Assembly: GCA_036521995.1 (NCBI GenBank)
Contig: DATDGR010000305.1
Coordinates: forward strand, 1-24,071
From: Gp13-AA77 sp036521995
Lineage (GTDB): Bacteria > Acidobacteriota > Terriglobia > UBA7540
DNA: 24,071 nucleotides
Reading direction: 5' to 3'
Every line of letters begins with the position of its first letter. The first letter of the stretch is position 1. Under the pieces are notes generated by a model. That model did not search any database and was not told the DNA's origin. It worked only from the letters and a program-made list of their open reading frames with translations. Shown one piece after another: positions 7,477-14,863 of the stretch. A program made the translations under genes and the position numbers.

Positions 7477-8304
7477 GTGGCTGTCAACGCTGAAGCGGTC
7501 GACCCCGTTCGCCGTCTCGAGACCGTTCGCCGCATTGAGGAGGCCTTGGAGGCCGCCGCCGAGGCCGTCTCCCAATTCGTCCCCGGCAAGACCAAGGCCG
7601 ACTACAAGCCCGGGCGGGACCCTGTCACCGAGGCTGACCGGACGGCCAACCGCATCCTGCGCAAAATCCTGGTTCGGGACGGCGAAGGCTGGCTCTCTGA
7701 GGAGAGCGTGGATGATCCGGAGCGGTTGAATCGAGAGCTGGTTTGGGTGGTGGATCCGCTCGACGGCACGCGGGAGTTTGTGGAAGGCATTCCCGAGTGG
7801 TGCATCTCGATCGGCCTCGTCGAGGGAGGGCAGGCGGTGGCGGGAGGCATTTTGAACCCGGCCACGGGCGAGAAGATTGTTGGGTCTGTCGAGGGCGGCG
7901 TCACCTATAACGGCGAACCCGCGCAGGTGAGTAGGAAGAACACGCTGGCTGGGGCACTGGTGCTCGGCAGCCGCAGCGAGGCCAAGCGCGGAGAATGGAA
8001 GCGGTTTGAGGGAATGCCCTTCAAGGTTCGGAACATCGGATCGGTGGCCTACAAGTTAGGCTTGGTGGCGGCCGGTAAGGCTGATGCCACGTGGACGCTG
8101 GTGCCTAAGAACGAGTGGGACGTGGCGGCCGGTACCGCGTTGGTGCTGGCCGGGGGCGGATTTGTGAGGCGGCTCGAAGGAGAACCTCCGAAGTTCAACA
8201 ATCCCTCACCGCTGCTCACGGGCTTAATCGCAGGGGGACCCAACCTGTGCCCGGAGATCGACGCGCTGCTCGAGGGTCACCTGCGGGGCTCAGGTTCTTT
8301 CTGA
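7477..8304 (+). CDS. cysQ: 3'(2'),5'-bisphosphate nucleotidase CysQ / inositol monophosphatase family
   Basis: A 275-residue member of the lithium-sensitive phosphatase (FIG) superfamily. CysQ dephosphorylates PAP, and PAPS, to AMP/APS, preventing toxic build-up during sulfate assimilation or sulfation. Metal and catalytic motifs are visible: DPVTEADRTAN (residues 48-58), WLSEES with Glu75/Glu76, VVDPLDGTREF with Asp93 and Asp96, and NEWDVAAG with Asp215. GTG 7477 is chosen over GTG 7444 because AGGAG at 7465-7469 sits 7 nt upstream of it. The next gene makes PAPS, which supports CysQ over inositol monophosphatase; the two are separated by about 250 bp that contain a repeat element. Confidence 0.88.
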   Translation: MAVNAEAVDPVRRLETVRRIEEALEAAAEAVSQFVPGKTKADYKPGRDPVTEADRTANRILRKILVRDGEGWLSEESVDDPERLNRELVWVVDPLDGTREFVEGIPEWCISIGLVEGGQAVAGGILNPATGEKIVGSVEGGVTYNGEPAQVSRKNTLAGALVLGSRSEAKRGEWKRFEGMPFKVRNIGSVAYKLGLVAAGKADATWTLVPKNEWDVAAGTALVLAGGGFVRRLEGEPPKFNNPSPLLTGLIAGGPNLCPEIDALLEGHLRGSGSF

Positions 8305-8327
8305 AAGAATTCGTCAAAGCTTCTCGT

Positions 8328-8451
8328 ACCACAGAGACGCCGAGGCGCCGAGAAAAAACCAGAAACTGGAAACCAGAAGAAAGGCTGGGAAGCTTGTGCC
8401 TTTTTCAGCTTTTTGGGTTTCTGGTTATCTGGGTCCTGATGTGTCTGTGGT
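8328..8451. repeat. MITE-like palindromic element between cysQ and sat-cysC
   Basis: The left end ACCACAGAGACGCCGAGG (8328 onward) and the right end TGTCTGTGGT (8442-8451) are near-complementary termini. Inside, AAACCAGAAACTGGAAACCAG on the left is mirrored by GGGTTTCTGGTT on the right, so the 124-bp unit can fold on itself. Units with 'ACCACAGAGAC...' ends are, from general knowledge, dispersed in many bacterial genomes, including Acidobacteriota. It codes for nothing. It lies immediately upstream of the sat-cysC leader and could affect transcription between the two sulfate genes. Confidence 0.6.
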
Positions 8452-8551
8452 GCAGGTTGATTTCTTGGACCGGTGACGCTATCGCCTGGGCTCTTGCCGC
8501 TCCCGGCGCTCGACAACACGAGATCTCAAACTTGGGAGGACTTCCTTCACT

Positions 8552-10303
8552 ATGGCTGACCATTTGAATCCACCGCACGGCGGAACGCTGATCCACCTTC
8601 TGGCGGCCCGGGAGCGGGCCACGGAACTCCAGGCGGCCTCGCGAGACTGGCCGTCCTGGGATCTGACGGCGCGCCAGCTCTGCGACCTGGATCTGCTGAT
8701 GAGCGGCGGCTTCTCGCCGCTGCAAGGCTTCATGACCCGCGCCGACTACGAGAGCGTTTGCGAGAAGATGCGCCTCGCCGAGGGCGCGCTCTGGCCCATT
8801 CCGATCACCCTGGACGTCACGGAAGAGTTCGCCAAAACTCTCAGCCCCGGCCGCGCGGTGGCCCTGCGGGACGCGGAAGGCGTGATGCTGGCGGCGCTGC
8901 ACGTGGACGAGGTCTGGCAGCCGGACCGGAAGGCCGAAGCCAAGCAGGTGTTCGGAAGCACCAGCACGGTTCATCCCGGGGCCGATTACACGATCAACCG
9001 CAGTCACCCGTGGTACGTGGGTGGCCGCGTTGAGGGAGTCCAGCCTCCGGCGCATTACGATTTTCGTGCTCTGCGTCTGGCGCCGGCGGAGCTCCGGGCT
9101 GAGTTCGTCCGGCTCGGCTGGCGGCGCGTGGTGGCTTTTCAGACGCGCAATCCCATGCACCGCGCCCACGTCGAACTCACGCTGCGGGCCGCGAAGCAGG
9201 TGGAGGCTAGTCTCCTGATCAATCCTTCGGTGGGCATGACCAAGCCCGGAGATGTGGAGTATTACGTCCGGGTTCGCTGCTACCAGGAGTTGCTGTCGAA
9301 ATATCCGCAAGGGACGGTGAAGCTGGCTCTGCTGCCGCTCGCCATGCGCATGGGCGGCCCGCGCGAGGCCTTGTGGCACGCGATTATCCGCAAGAATCAT
9401 GGCTGCTCCCACTTTATTGTGGGCCGCGACCACGCTGGCCCGGGCAAGGACGAGAACGGCAAGCCCTTTTACGGGCCCTACGATGCCCAGGAACTGCTGC
9501 GCCAGCACGAAAAAGAGCTGGCGGTCACCATGGTGCCCTTCCAGATGATGGTGTACCTCGAAGGCGAGGACCGCTACGTTCCTGAGGATGAAATTCCTCA
9601 GGGGGCGCGGGTTCTGAACATCTCGGGCACGGAGCTGCGCCAGCGGCTGAACGAAGGGCGGGAGATTCCTGCCTGGTTCACCTACCCCGAGGTTTCGGGC
9701 GAGCTGCAACGGAGCTACCCGCCGCGGCACCAGCAGGGGTTCACGCTGTTTTTCACCGGGCTCTCCGGCTCCGGGAAATCCACCATCGCCAACGTGCTGC
9801 GAGTGAAATTCCTGGAGATGGGCGGGCGACCGGTAACGCTGCTGGACGGCGACATTGTGCGCAAGCACCTCTCCTCGGAACTTGGCTTCTCGCGGGAGCA
9901 CCGCGACATCAACATCCGCCGGATCGGTTATGTCGCCTCGGAGATTACCAAGAACGGCGGCATCGCCATCTGCGCCCCCATCGCGCCTTACGACGCCATC
10001 CGCAAGGAAGTGCGCGGTATGATCCAGCCGCTCGGGGGGTTCATTCTGGTGCACCTGGCCACGCCCCTCGAGACCTGCGAGGGCCGCGATCGCAAGGGTC
10101 TGTACGCCAAGGCGCGGGCCGGAATTCTGAAGCAGTTCACAGGCATCTCCGATCCCTACGAGCCCCCGACGGACGCCGACGTGGCGATCGACACTAGCGA
10201 TGTCACGCCGGAGGAGGCCGCTCAGGAGGTCTTTTTGCATCTGGAGCGGGAAGGCTACATTGGAGCGAGCAACGGGAGTAAAGACGGGTCAAAGCAGAGC
10301 TGA
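8552..10303 (+). CDS. Bifunctional sulfate adenylyltransferase / adenylylsulfate kinase
   Basis: A 583-residue fusion that carries out both steps of sulfate activation: sulfate plus ATP to APS, then APS plus ATP to PAPS. The N-terminal ATP sulfurylase part (to about residue 390) includes LMSGGFSPLQGFM, the nucleotide-binding segment QTRNPMHRAH (His203, His206) and HFIVGRDHAGPG. The C-terminal APS kinase has an intact P-loop GLSGSGKST (residues 403-411), LLDGDIVRKHLSSELGFS and the segment GLYAKARAG. The arrangement is sat followed by cysC. ATG 8552 follows a GGGAGGA tract about 11 nt upstream. Together with cysQ it forms a PAPS production and PAP disposal unit; no PAPS reductase or sulfotransferase is in the window. 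The kinase active site looks functional. Confidence 0.95.
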   Translation: MADHLNPPHGGTLIHLLAARERATELQAASRDWPSWDLTARQLCDLDLLMSGGFSPLQGFMTRADYESVCEKMRLAEGALWPIPITLDVTEEFAKTLSPGRAVALRDAEGVMLAALHVDEVWQPDRKAEAKQVFGSTSTVHPGADYTINRSHPWYVGGRVEGVQPPAHYDFRALRLAPAELRAEFVRLGWRRVVAFQTRNPMHRAHVELTLRAAKQVEASLLINPSVGMTKPGDVEYYVRVRCYQELLSKYPQGTVKLALLPLAMRMGGPREALWHAIIRKNHGCSHFIVGRDHAGPGKDENGKPFYGPYDAQELLRQHEKELAVTMVPFQMMVYLEGEDRYVPEDEIPQGARVLNISGTELRQRLNEGREIPAWFTYPEVSGELQRSYPPRHQQGFTLFFTGLSGSGKSTIANVLRVKFLEMGGRPVTLLDGDIVRKHLSSELGFSREHRDINIRRIGYVASEITKNGGIAICAPIAPYDAIRKEVRGMIQPLGGFILVHLATPLETCEGRDRKGLYAKARAGILKQFTGISDPYEPPTDADVAIDTSDVTPEEAAQEVFLHLEREGYIGASNGSKDGSKQS

Positions 10304-10340
10304 TGATCACTCAAACGTTCATCTCCAGAACTAACTGAAG

Positions 10341-10346
10341 TACAAT
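10341..10346 (+). promoter_or_regulatory. Possible -10 element upstream of the TPR lipoprotein gene
   Basis: TACAAT matches a sigma70-type -10 box. No good -35 box is visible at the right distance. Transcription would begin near 10353, giving a leader of about 57 nt to the preferred ATG at 10410. The same hexamer precedes ruvC. Confidence 0.25.
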
Positions 10347-10409
10347 TGGTTCATGCAATGCGAGGGGTCCCGGCCATCGCTGGTGCGGAAAACCTCAAAG
10401 AAGGCCAAT

Positions 10410-12692
10410 ATGCGATCCACAAAATGGCTGGGGAGGCTTGGCGTCTGCGCGCTGGCGGCGCTGCTGCTGGCATGCTCACGCGATCCCAACGTCAAGAAAC
10501 ACAAGTACTTTGCAAGCGGCGACAGCTACTTCGCGAAACAGAACTACAAGGCTGCTCTCATTGAGTACGCCAACGCCCTTAAGGTAGACCCGAACTACGA
10601 AGAGGCGCACTACCAGATCGCCCAGTGCTACCTGAAGCTGGGCATGTGGCAACCGGCTTTCCAGGAGCTCAACCGCGCCGTCAGCCTGAAGCCGGATGAC
10701 CTGAAGGCCCAGATTACGCTTGGCAATCTGCTGCTGGCAGGCCGCGAGTTCGAGCATGCCCAGGAGATCGCCCGGACCGTGCTGAGCAAGGATCCGAACA
10801 ACGTTGAAGGCCATATCCTGCTGGCCAACTCCTACGCCGGACTGAACAACGCCGAGGCGTCGCTCAAGGAGATGCAGGGCGCGATCGAACTTGATCCCAA
10901 CCGCGCCGGCTCCTATCTGAATATGGCTACCCTTGAGCTACACGCCAAGGACCCGGCCCAGGCCGAGGCGAGCTTTAGGAAAGCGGTGGAGCTTGACCCG
11001 AAGTCGATGACGGCCCTGCTGGCTCTCGGCAGCTTCTACGGCCAGACCCGCCGCTTTCCCGAAGCGGAGCAGCAGTTTCAGAAGGCCATCCAGCTCGATC
11101 CCAAGAACCCGACCCCGCACAGTGCACTGGCCAGGTTGTATCTGGCCGAGGGACAGAAGAGCCAGGCCGAACAGGCGATGAAAGACGCCAGGGCAGCCGC
11201 TCCGAACGATCCCGCCGCCTATCGGATGCTCGGCGACTTTCACTTTGCCATCGGCGACTTGGATGGTGCGGTTTCGGAATACGCCGCCATCGTGCAAGAG
11301 CACCCCAAGGATGCGTCTTCGAAGGCGAACTACGTCCAGCTTCTTATTCTGAAGAACCGCATCGACGATGCTGCCAAGATCGACGATCAGCTTCTGAAAG
11401 ACAACCCTAAGGACGTCCGGGCGCTGATTCTGCGCGGTCAGATTTTGATTGTCCAAGGCAAGCCGGGCGACGCTGTCCAGGCGCTGCAAACGGCGCTCAA
11501 GAGCGAGCCGGATGATGCTGTGGCTCACTACCACCTCGGCGTGGCCTTCAGCCGGTCCGGGGATGAGGCGCGCGCCGAAGACGAGTGGAAAACCGCGGCC
11601 CGGTTGCGGCCCAACATGATTGAGGCTCAGCGTGCCCTGGCCCTGGTGGCCCTGCAAAAAGGCAACCCGGATCTGCTTGTCCAGAGCGCCAACGCCATGA
11701 TTAAGGCAGCGCCGAACTCGCCCGAGGGATACGTTTTTCGCGCTATGGCCAGCGCCACCCGGCTGGACTACAGCGACGCCGAAGCGGATCTGCAGAAGGC
11801 TATTGCGATCGCGCCGCAAAACCCGCTCGGCTATAACAAGTTGGCCACTCTGCGCTTCCGGCAGAAGCGCTACGCCGACGCCGAGAAGCTCTTTGAGCAG
11901 GCGCTCGCGCTTGATCCGCGATCGTTCGAAGCGCTGGACGGCCTCGTAACCGTTTACGGCGAAGAAAAGCAGGTTCCTAAGGCGCTGGCTCGGGTCCAGG
12001 CCCAGATCCAGAAGGCGCCCGATTACGCGCCCTTTTATCGCCTTGAAGGCGGAGTCCTGGTGGCGACGAAGCAGTTTCCCCAAGCCAAGGAGGCACTCGA
12101 AAAGGCCATCGAGTTGAACAGCAAAGACCCGGAAAGCTACCAGTTGCTGGCTCAGGTTCAGACGGTTCAGGGTGACTCGAGCGGCGCCCTGAGCACCTAC
12201 CAGCGTTGGATGCAGCAGTTTCCTAAGGACCCGCGTCCCTACCTTGCGCTCGGGACCCTTCAGGATCTGCAGGGAAACTGGCAGCAGGCTCAGCAGAACT
12301 ACCAGAAGGCGTTGCAGATCAGGCCTGATTTCGCCCCCGCCGCCAACAATCTGGCGTTTCTCATGCTACAGCATAACCTGGACATCGACACAGCTTTGTC
12401 GCTGGCCCAGACTGCCCGGCGGGCCATGCCGAATGACCCCGACGTGGGTGATACGCTGGGGTGGGCTTACTACAAGAGAGGGAGTTATGGGCTGGCTGTT
12501 GATACGCTGGCCGGTGCCGCCAAGCAGAAGCCGCAAGACGCCGGGATCCACTACCATCTCGGTCTTGCTTATGAAAAACTGAACAATTCGCGGGACGCGA
12601 AGTCGGAACTTGAAACCGCCCTGAGGCTGGACCCGAACGGCTCGCACGCCGGCGAGATTCGGGATGCTCTCGAGGGCAGAAGCATCCAATAG
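10410..12692 (+). CDS. TPR-repeat lipoprotein (PrsT-like PEP-CTERM-system type)
   Basis: A 760-residue protein that is almost entirely tetratricopeptide repeats. It begins MRSTKWLGRLGVCALAALLL followed by ACSRDP: a lipoprotein signal with lipobox and lipidated Cys22. ATG 10410 is chosen because it gives this ideal signal and has AAAGAAGG upstream; the frame is open to ATG 10353. Repeats follow from about residue 30, with typical pieces such as YKAALIEYANALKVDPNYEEAH, AEASFRKAVELDP, AEQQFQKAIQLDPKNP and AEKLFEQALALDPRSFEALD; I judge about 20 units. Architecture resembles TPR lipoproteins associated with exopolysaccharide/PEP-CTERM systems, but no exosortase or polysaccharide gene is nearby, so only a general scaffold role in the envelope can be suggested. 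Confidence 0.85.
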   Translation: MRSTKWLGRLGVCALAALLLACSRDPNVKKHKYFASGDSYFAKQNYKAALIEYANALKVDPNYEEAHYQIAQCYLKLGMWQPAFQELNRAVSLKPDDLKAQITLGNLLLAGREFEHAQEIARTVLSKDPNNVEGHILLANSYAGLNNAEASLKEMQGAIELDPNRAGSYLNMATLELHAKDPAQAEASFRKAVELDPKSMTALLALGSFYGQTRRFPEAEQQFQKAIQLDPKNPTPHSALARLYLAEGQKSQAEQAMKDARAAAPNDPAAYRMLGDFHFAIGDLDGAVSEYAAIVQEHPKDASSKANYVQLLILKNRIDDAAKIDDQLLKDNPKDVRALILRGQILIVQGKPGDAVQALQTALKSEPDDAVAHYHLGVAFSRSGDEARAEDEWKTAARLRPNMIEAQRALALVALQKGNPDLLVQSANAMIKAAPNSPEGYVFRAMASATRLDYSDAEADLQKAIAIAPQNPLGYNKLATLRFRQKRYADAEKLFEQALALDPRSFEALDGLVTVYGEEKQVPKALARVQAQIQKAPDYAPFYRLEGGVLVATKQFPQAKEALEKAIELNSKDPESYQLLAQVQTVQGDSSGALSTYQRWMQQFPKDPRPYLALGTLQDLQGNWQQAQQNYQKALQIRPDFAPAANNLAFLMLQHNLDIDTALSLAQTARRAMPNDPDVGDTLGWAYYKRGSYGLAVDTLAGAAKQKPQDAGIHYHLGLAYEKLNNSRDAKSELETALRLDPNGSHAGEIRDALEGRSIQ

Positions 12693-12701
12693 CAGACCTG
12701 A

Positions 12702-12736
12702 GCCCCGGCATCGAGAGGTCGATATCGGCCCGGGGC
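12702..12736 (+). terminator. Stem-loop after the TPR lipoprotein gene (possible terminator or processing site)
   Basis: An outer stem GCCCCGG (12702-12708) pairs with CCGGGGC (12730-12736), and an inner stem ATCGA-GAGG-TCGAT lies at 12710-12723. It starts 9 nt after the stop codon. No T-run follows, and the next gene starts only 13 nt later, so it may attenuate or stabilise the transcript rather than end it. Confidence 0.35.
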
Positions 12737-12749
12737 GCCTTGAGGAAAT

Positions 12750-13079
12750 ATGACCGAAGGGAAAGAACAGGCATCGGGCAGGACGGCAGACGGGCTGTGG
12801 GAGCGAGGTCACGAGGTGGTCACGCCTGCCGACGCCGGCGGTGCAGAGTCACTGCCGCCCACCGGCGGCCCCGAGAAGGCCGGAACCTTGCCACCCACGG
12901 CGTTGCCGGAGGTGAAGATCATTCGAGACTGGGACGCGGACGTTTTTCACCGGCGCGTGCTCGAGCTTGAAAGCAAGGGCTATGCTGCCCGCCGGGAAAC
13001 CTACCGCGTCACTCCCGAGACGCATCCCGAAACGGGCGAAATCATCCATCTGTATTCCATCGAGTTACCGAAGCTGTAA
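12750..13079 (+). CDS. Hypothetical protein, 109 aa
   Basis: A small soluble protein not assigned to a named family. The first half is low-complexity and rich in Gly, Ala, Pro and Glu (GGAESLPPTGGPEKAGTLPP). The second half, from PEVKIIRDWDADVFHRRV through YAARRETYRVTPE to IIHLYSIELPKL, looks like a compact folded alpha/beta domain. ATG 12750 has a strong TGAGGA ribosome binding site 4-9 nt upstream, which supports it as a real gene. It starts 57 bp after the TPR lipoprotein gene, behind a stem-loop, and is 62 bp before a UspA gene. No transmembrane segment, cysteine pair or catalytic motif is apparent. Function unknown. Confidence 0.7.
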   Translation: MTEGKEQASGRTADGLWERGHEVVTPADAGGAESLPPTGGPEKAGTLPPTALPEVKIIRDWDADVFHRRVLELESKGYAARRETYRVTPETHPETGEIIHLYSIELPKL

Positions 13080-13141
13080 TCAAGAGAATGACGGCGACCA
13101 GGCCCAGAAGCCCGGGGGCCCGGAGCTTATGAGAGGGGACC

Positions 13142-13585
13142 ATGAGCGACACGCCATTGATGGTTGCTGTTAGGGATGAGAAACACGTGGACGAGCTGGT
13201 CAAGCTGGCTTGTCAGATGGTCAAGGGCACAGGCACAGACCTCCTGGCTCTAAGCGTGGCGGAGATCGCTCCAGCGCTGCCTATCGACGCCGGCTCTGAG
13301 GTACTTGACCGGCCGCGTAAAGACGCGCTCGACCGGGCTGCTAAGGTGGCCTGGGATGCTTTCGGCATCAGGGCCCGTACTCGTCTGGTCCGCGCGCGCG
13401 AAGCGGGTGCTGCCATTGTGGATGAGGCCAAGGAGCAGCACGCCAGTCTACTGGTTATGGGCTACCATGGACGGCTCAGCATCGGCGAGATCCTTCTCGG
13501 GTCTTGCGTGCAGTATGTGGCGGCGCACGCTCCATGCCGGGTGATTCTGCAGATCGTCCCCGAGAGCCTCAAGACGGCGGGGTAA
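13142..13585 (+). CDS. Universal stress protein, UspA family (ATP-binding type)
   Basis: A 147-residue single-domain Usp. The first strand and following helix read TPLMVAVRDEKHVDELVKLA. The C-terminal nucleotide loop MGYHGRLSIGEILLGSC fits the G-x2-G-x9-G-S consensus exactly, so this is predicted to be an ATP-binding UspA rather than a UspA that does not bind ATP. The last strand is APCRVILQIVP. ATG 13142 has GAGAGGGG just upstream. Such proteins act in the cytoplasm in stress survival, but the partner is unknown. It is distinct from the broken UspA copy at 1185-1503, which differs in sequence. Confidence 0.88.
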   Translation: MSDTPLMVAVRDEKHVDELVKLACQMVKGTGTDLLALSVAEIAPALPIDAGSEVLDRPRKDALDRAAKVAWDAFGIRARTRLVRAREAGAAIVDEAKEQHASLLVMGYHGRLSIGEILLGSCVQYVAAHAPCRVILQIVPESLKTAG

Positions 13586-13667
13586 AGAGCTCACTCAGTC
13601 CCTAAGCGCCATTCTGGACCCGCCCGGCTGTAAGCCATCACGGCCATGCCCCTTCTATGATCCCAGG

Positions 13668-13889
13668 ATGAACAGAGAGCCTCAGTACACCTTGATGTCG
13701 GCGCTGGCAGTGCTCTTACTGGGTCTCGCGGCTCTCACCCTCACACCGCACGCGGATTCGCACCCCGACCTCCTGGGCTATCACACCCTCTGCCCTTTCG
13801 CCCCCTTCAGCAGCTTGGTTTTGCTGGGACTGGCCGGGTTCGTCCTCGTCATGAGGGATGCCGTTTACAAGAGCAGACCCCGCGTGTAG
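13668..13889 (+). CDS. Small hypothetical membrane protein, 73 aa
   Basis: The protein has two hydrophobic segments, LMSALAVLLLGLAALTL near residue 10 and SSLVLLGLAGFVLVM near residue 46, joined by a polar loop containing HADSHPDLLGYHTLCPFAPF. It ends with a positively charged tail (YKSRPRV), giving a predicted hairpin with both ends in the cytoplasm. The loop combination of a CPFAPFS motif with His residues is seen in small hypothetical proteins of this kind, but I know no function. The ribosome binding site is weak (CCAGG directly before the ATG). Likely real because the composition is membrane-like and the gap fits a gene. Confidence 0.5.
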   Translation: MNREPQYTLMSALAVLLLGLAALTLTPHADSHPDLLGYHTLCPFAPFSSLVLLGLAGFVLVMRDAVYKSRPRV

Positions 13890-13942
13890 CTCCCGGTTCA
13901 CTGGAGCGGCCGCGGCAGCTATTCTATCTCGCGGAGGGCCGG

Positions 13943-14392
13943 TTGAAGAAGAAAGCAAAGAAGGGCGATCAAACGCACCGCCTCGTCGAGAGTGTCGTGA
14001 AGCATGGCGCTCCCTGCGCCAAACTGGTGGGCTTCGAGATCACTGAGGTCCGCGACGGCCGGTCCGTCGGCTATCTCGACGCCGGCCCGCAGCACGCCAA
14101 CCCCATGGGCACCCTGCACGGGGGAATCCTGTGCGACCTCGCTGATGCCGCTATGGGCATGGCTTTCGCCAGCACCCTGAGCCCTCGGGAAACGTTCACC
14201 ACCCTGGAGCTGAAGATCAACTTCTTGCGCCCGGTCTGGACCGCCCGCCTCCGCGCCGAGGCCAAAGTGGTCCACCGGGGGAAGACGGTCGGATACGTCG
14301 AATGCACAGTGACCGACGAGCGCGATCGTCTGGTGGCCAAGGCCGTTTCCACGTGCTTGATCTTGCGGGGAAAGCTAGGGGCGGGCCGATAA
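13943..14392 (+). CDS. PaaI-family (hotdog fold) thioesterase
   Basis: A 149-residue single hotdog domain. The signature HANPMGTLHGGILCDLADAA is the PaaI-type active site: an Asn/His-Gly-Gly loop followed by the central helix with Asp. Later strands read FTTLELKINFLRPVWTARL and KTVGYVECTVTDERDRLVAKA. Such enzymes hydrolyse acyl-CoA thioesters, often of phenylacetyl-CoA or other aromatic or short acyl groups; this one's substrate cannot be told. The start is TTG 13943, with GGAGGG about 4 nt upstream; no in-frame ATG precedes the conserved region. It is convergent with the VOC gene that follows. Confidence 0.85.
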   Translation: MKKKAKKGDQTHRLVESVVKHGAPCAKLVGFEITEVRDGRSVGYLDAGPQHANPMGTLHGGILCDLADAAMGMAFASTLSPRETFTTLELKINFLRPVWTARLRAEAKVVHRGKTVGYVECTVTDERDRLVAKAVSTCLILRGKLGAGR

Positions 14393-14399
14393 GCTTTCT

Positions 14400-14413
14400 C
14401 AGGCTGTGGCCTG
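14400..14413. terminator. Weak hairpin between convergent genes
   Basis: CAGGC-TGTG-GCCTG forms a 5-bp stem in the 26-bp gap between the convergent thioesterase and VOC genes, followed on the plus strand by CTTACTT. It is a weak candidate for a shared terminator. Confidence 0.25.
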
Positions 14414-14418
14414 CTTAC

Positions 14419-14787
14419 TTAAGCGCTTCGCTGAAGGCGAATCCGGTTGCCAAACGGGTCGATGACGCCCATCTCCTTTGTCTTCCAGGGCGTTAGCTCA
14501 AGGCCGGGACGGAAATAGCGGTAATTCTTCGCCGTGATTTCGCGATGGAGCTCCTCGACTCCTGTCATCTCCACCCGGATATTCAATCCAGGACTGCCGT
14601 CGCCATGGTGTTCCGAGAGGTGTAGCACCAGATGGCCGCGCGAAACCTGCATATAAAGCGGCATGTTCTCCTCGAAGCGATGCTCCCAATCGAGCGTAAA
14701 GCCGAGATAGTCCACGTAGAATTCCTTGGCTTTCTCGACACCGAAAATGCGCAAAATCGGAATGACGCGCTGAAAATCAATCGGCAT
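14419..14787 (-). CDS. VOC / glyoxalase-bleomycin resistance superfamily protein
   Basis: A 122-residue protein with the two beta-alpha-beta-beta-beta modules of the vicinal oxygen chelate fold. Module one: IPILRIFGVEKAKEFYVDYLGFTLDWEHRF with the strand LYMQVSRGHLVLHLSEHHGD. Module two: LNIRVEMTGVEELHREITAKNY, ending in MGVIDPFGNRIRLQ. The glyoxalase-superfamily pattern 'FY.DyLGF..dWeHrfe...P.Ym.v.Rg...lHLSEHhGD..PG' is like that of BLMT-type resistance-protein relatives, but many have other or unknown roles. ATG 14787 (minus strand) follows GAGGA 7 nt upstream. It is the only minus-strand gene between 350 and 22264. Confidence 0.87.
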   Translation of the reverse strand: MPIDFQRVIPILRIFGVEKAKEFYVDYLGFTLDWEHRFEENMPLYMQVSRGHLVLHLSEHHGDGSPGLNIRVEMTGVEELHREITAKNYRYFRPGLELTPWKTKEMGVIDPFGNRIRLQRSA

Positions 14788-14848
14788 AAGCTGTTCCTCG
14801 GATCAGCCCCCCAATTTAGCACCTGACCCTGACACCTGTAACCTGCGA

Positions 14849-14854
14849 TACAAT
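14849..14854 (+). promoter_or_regulatory. Possible -10 element upstream of ruvC
   Basis: TACAAT lies 9 nt before the ruvC ATG, and a CTGACA hexamer at 14829-14834 is only 14 bp further upstream, too close for a standard -35 box. If used, transcription would start at or just before the ATG, giving a leaderless or nearly leaderless mRNA, consistent with the absence of a Shine-Dalgarno sequence at ruvC. Confidence 0.3.
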
Positions 14855-14863
14855 CAGCCTGCG

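Noticed and set aside
8405..10240. A 611-codon open frame on the minus strand opposite sat-cysC
   Set aside because: Antisense shadow of a clear enzyme gene, with no recognisable domain and no ribosome binding site.
10938..12083. A 381-codon open frame opposite the TPR gene
   Set aside because: Shadow of the repeat-rich TPR gene; its own sequence has no domain signal.
12702..12736. Strong intrinsic terminator after the TPR gene
   Set aside because: The stem-loop is good but lacks a T-run, and the next gene starts 13 nt later with its own ribosome binding site, so it is listed only as a possible terminator or processing site.
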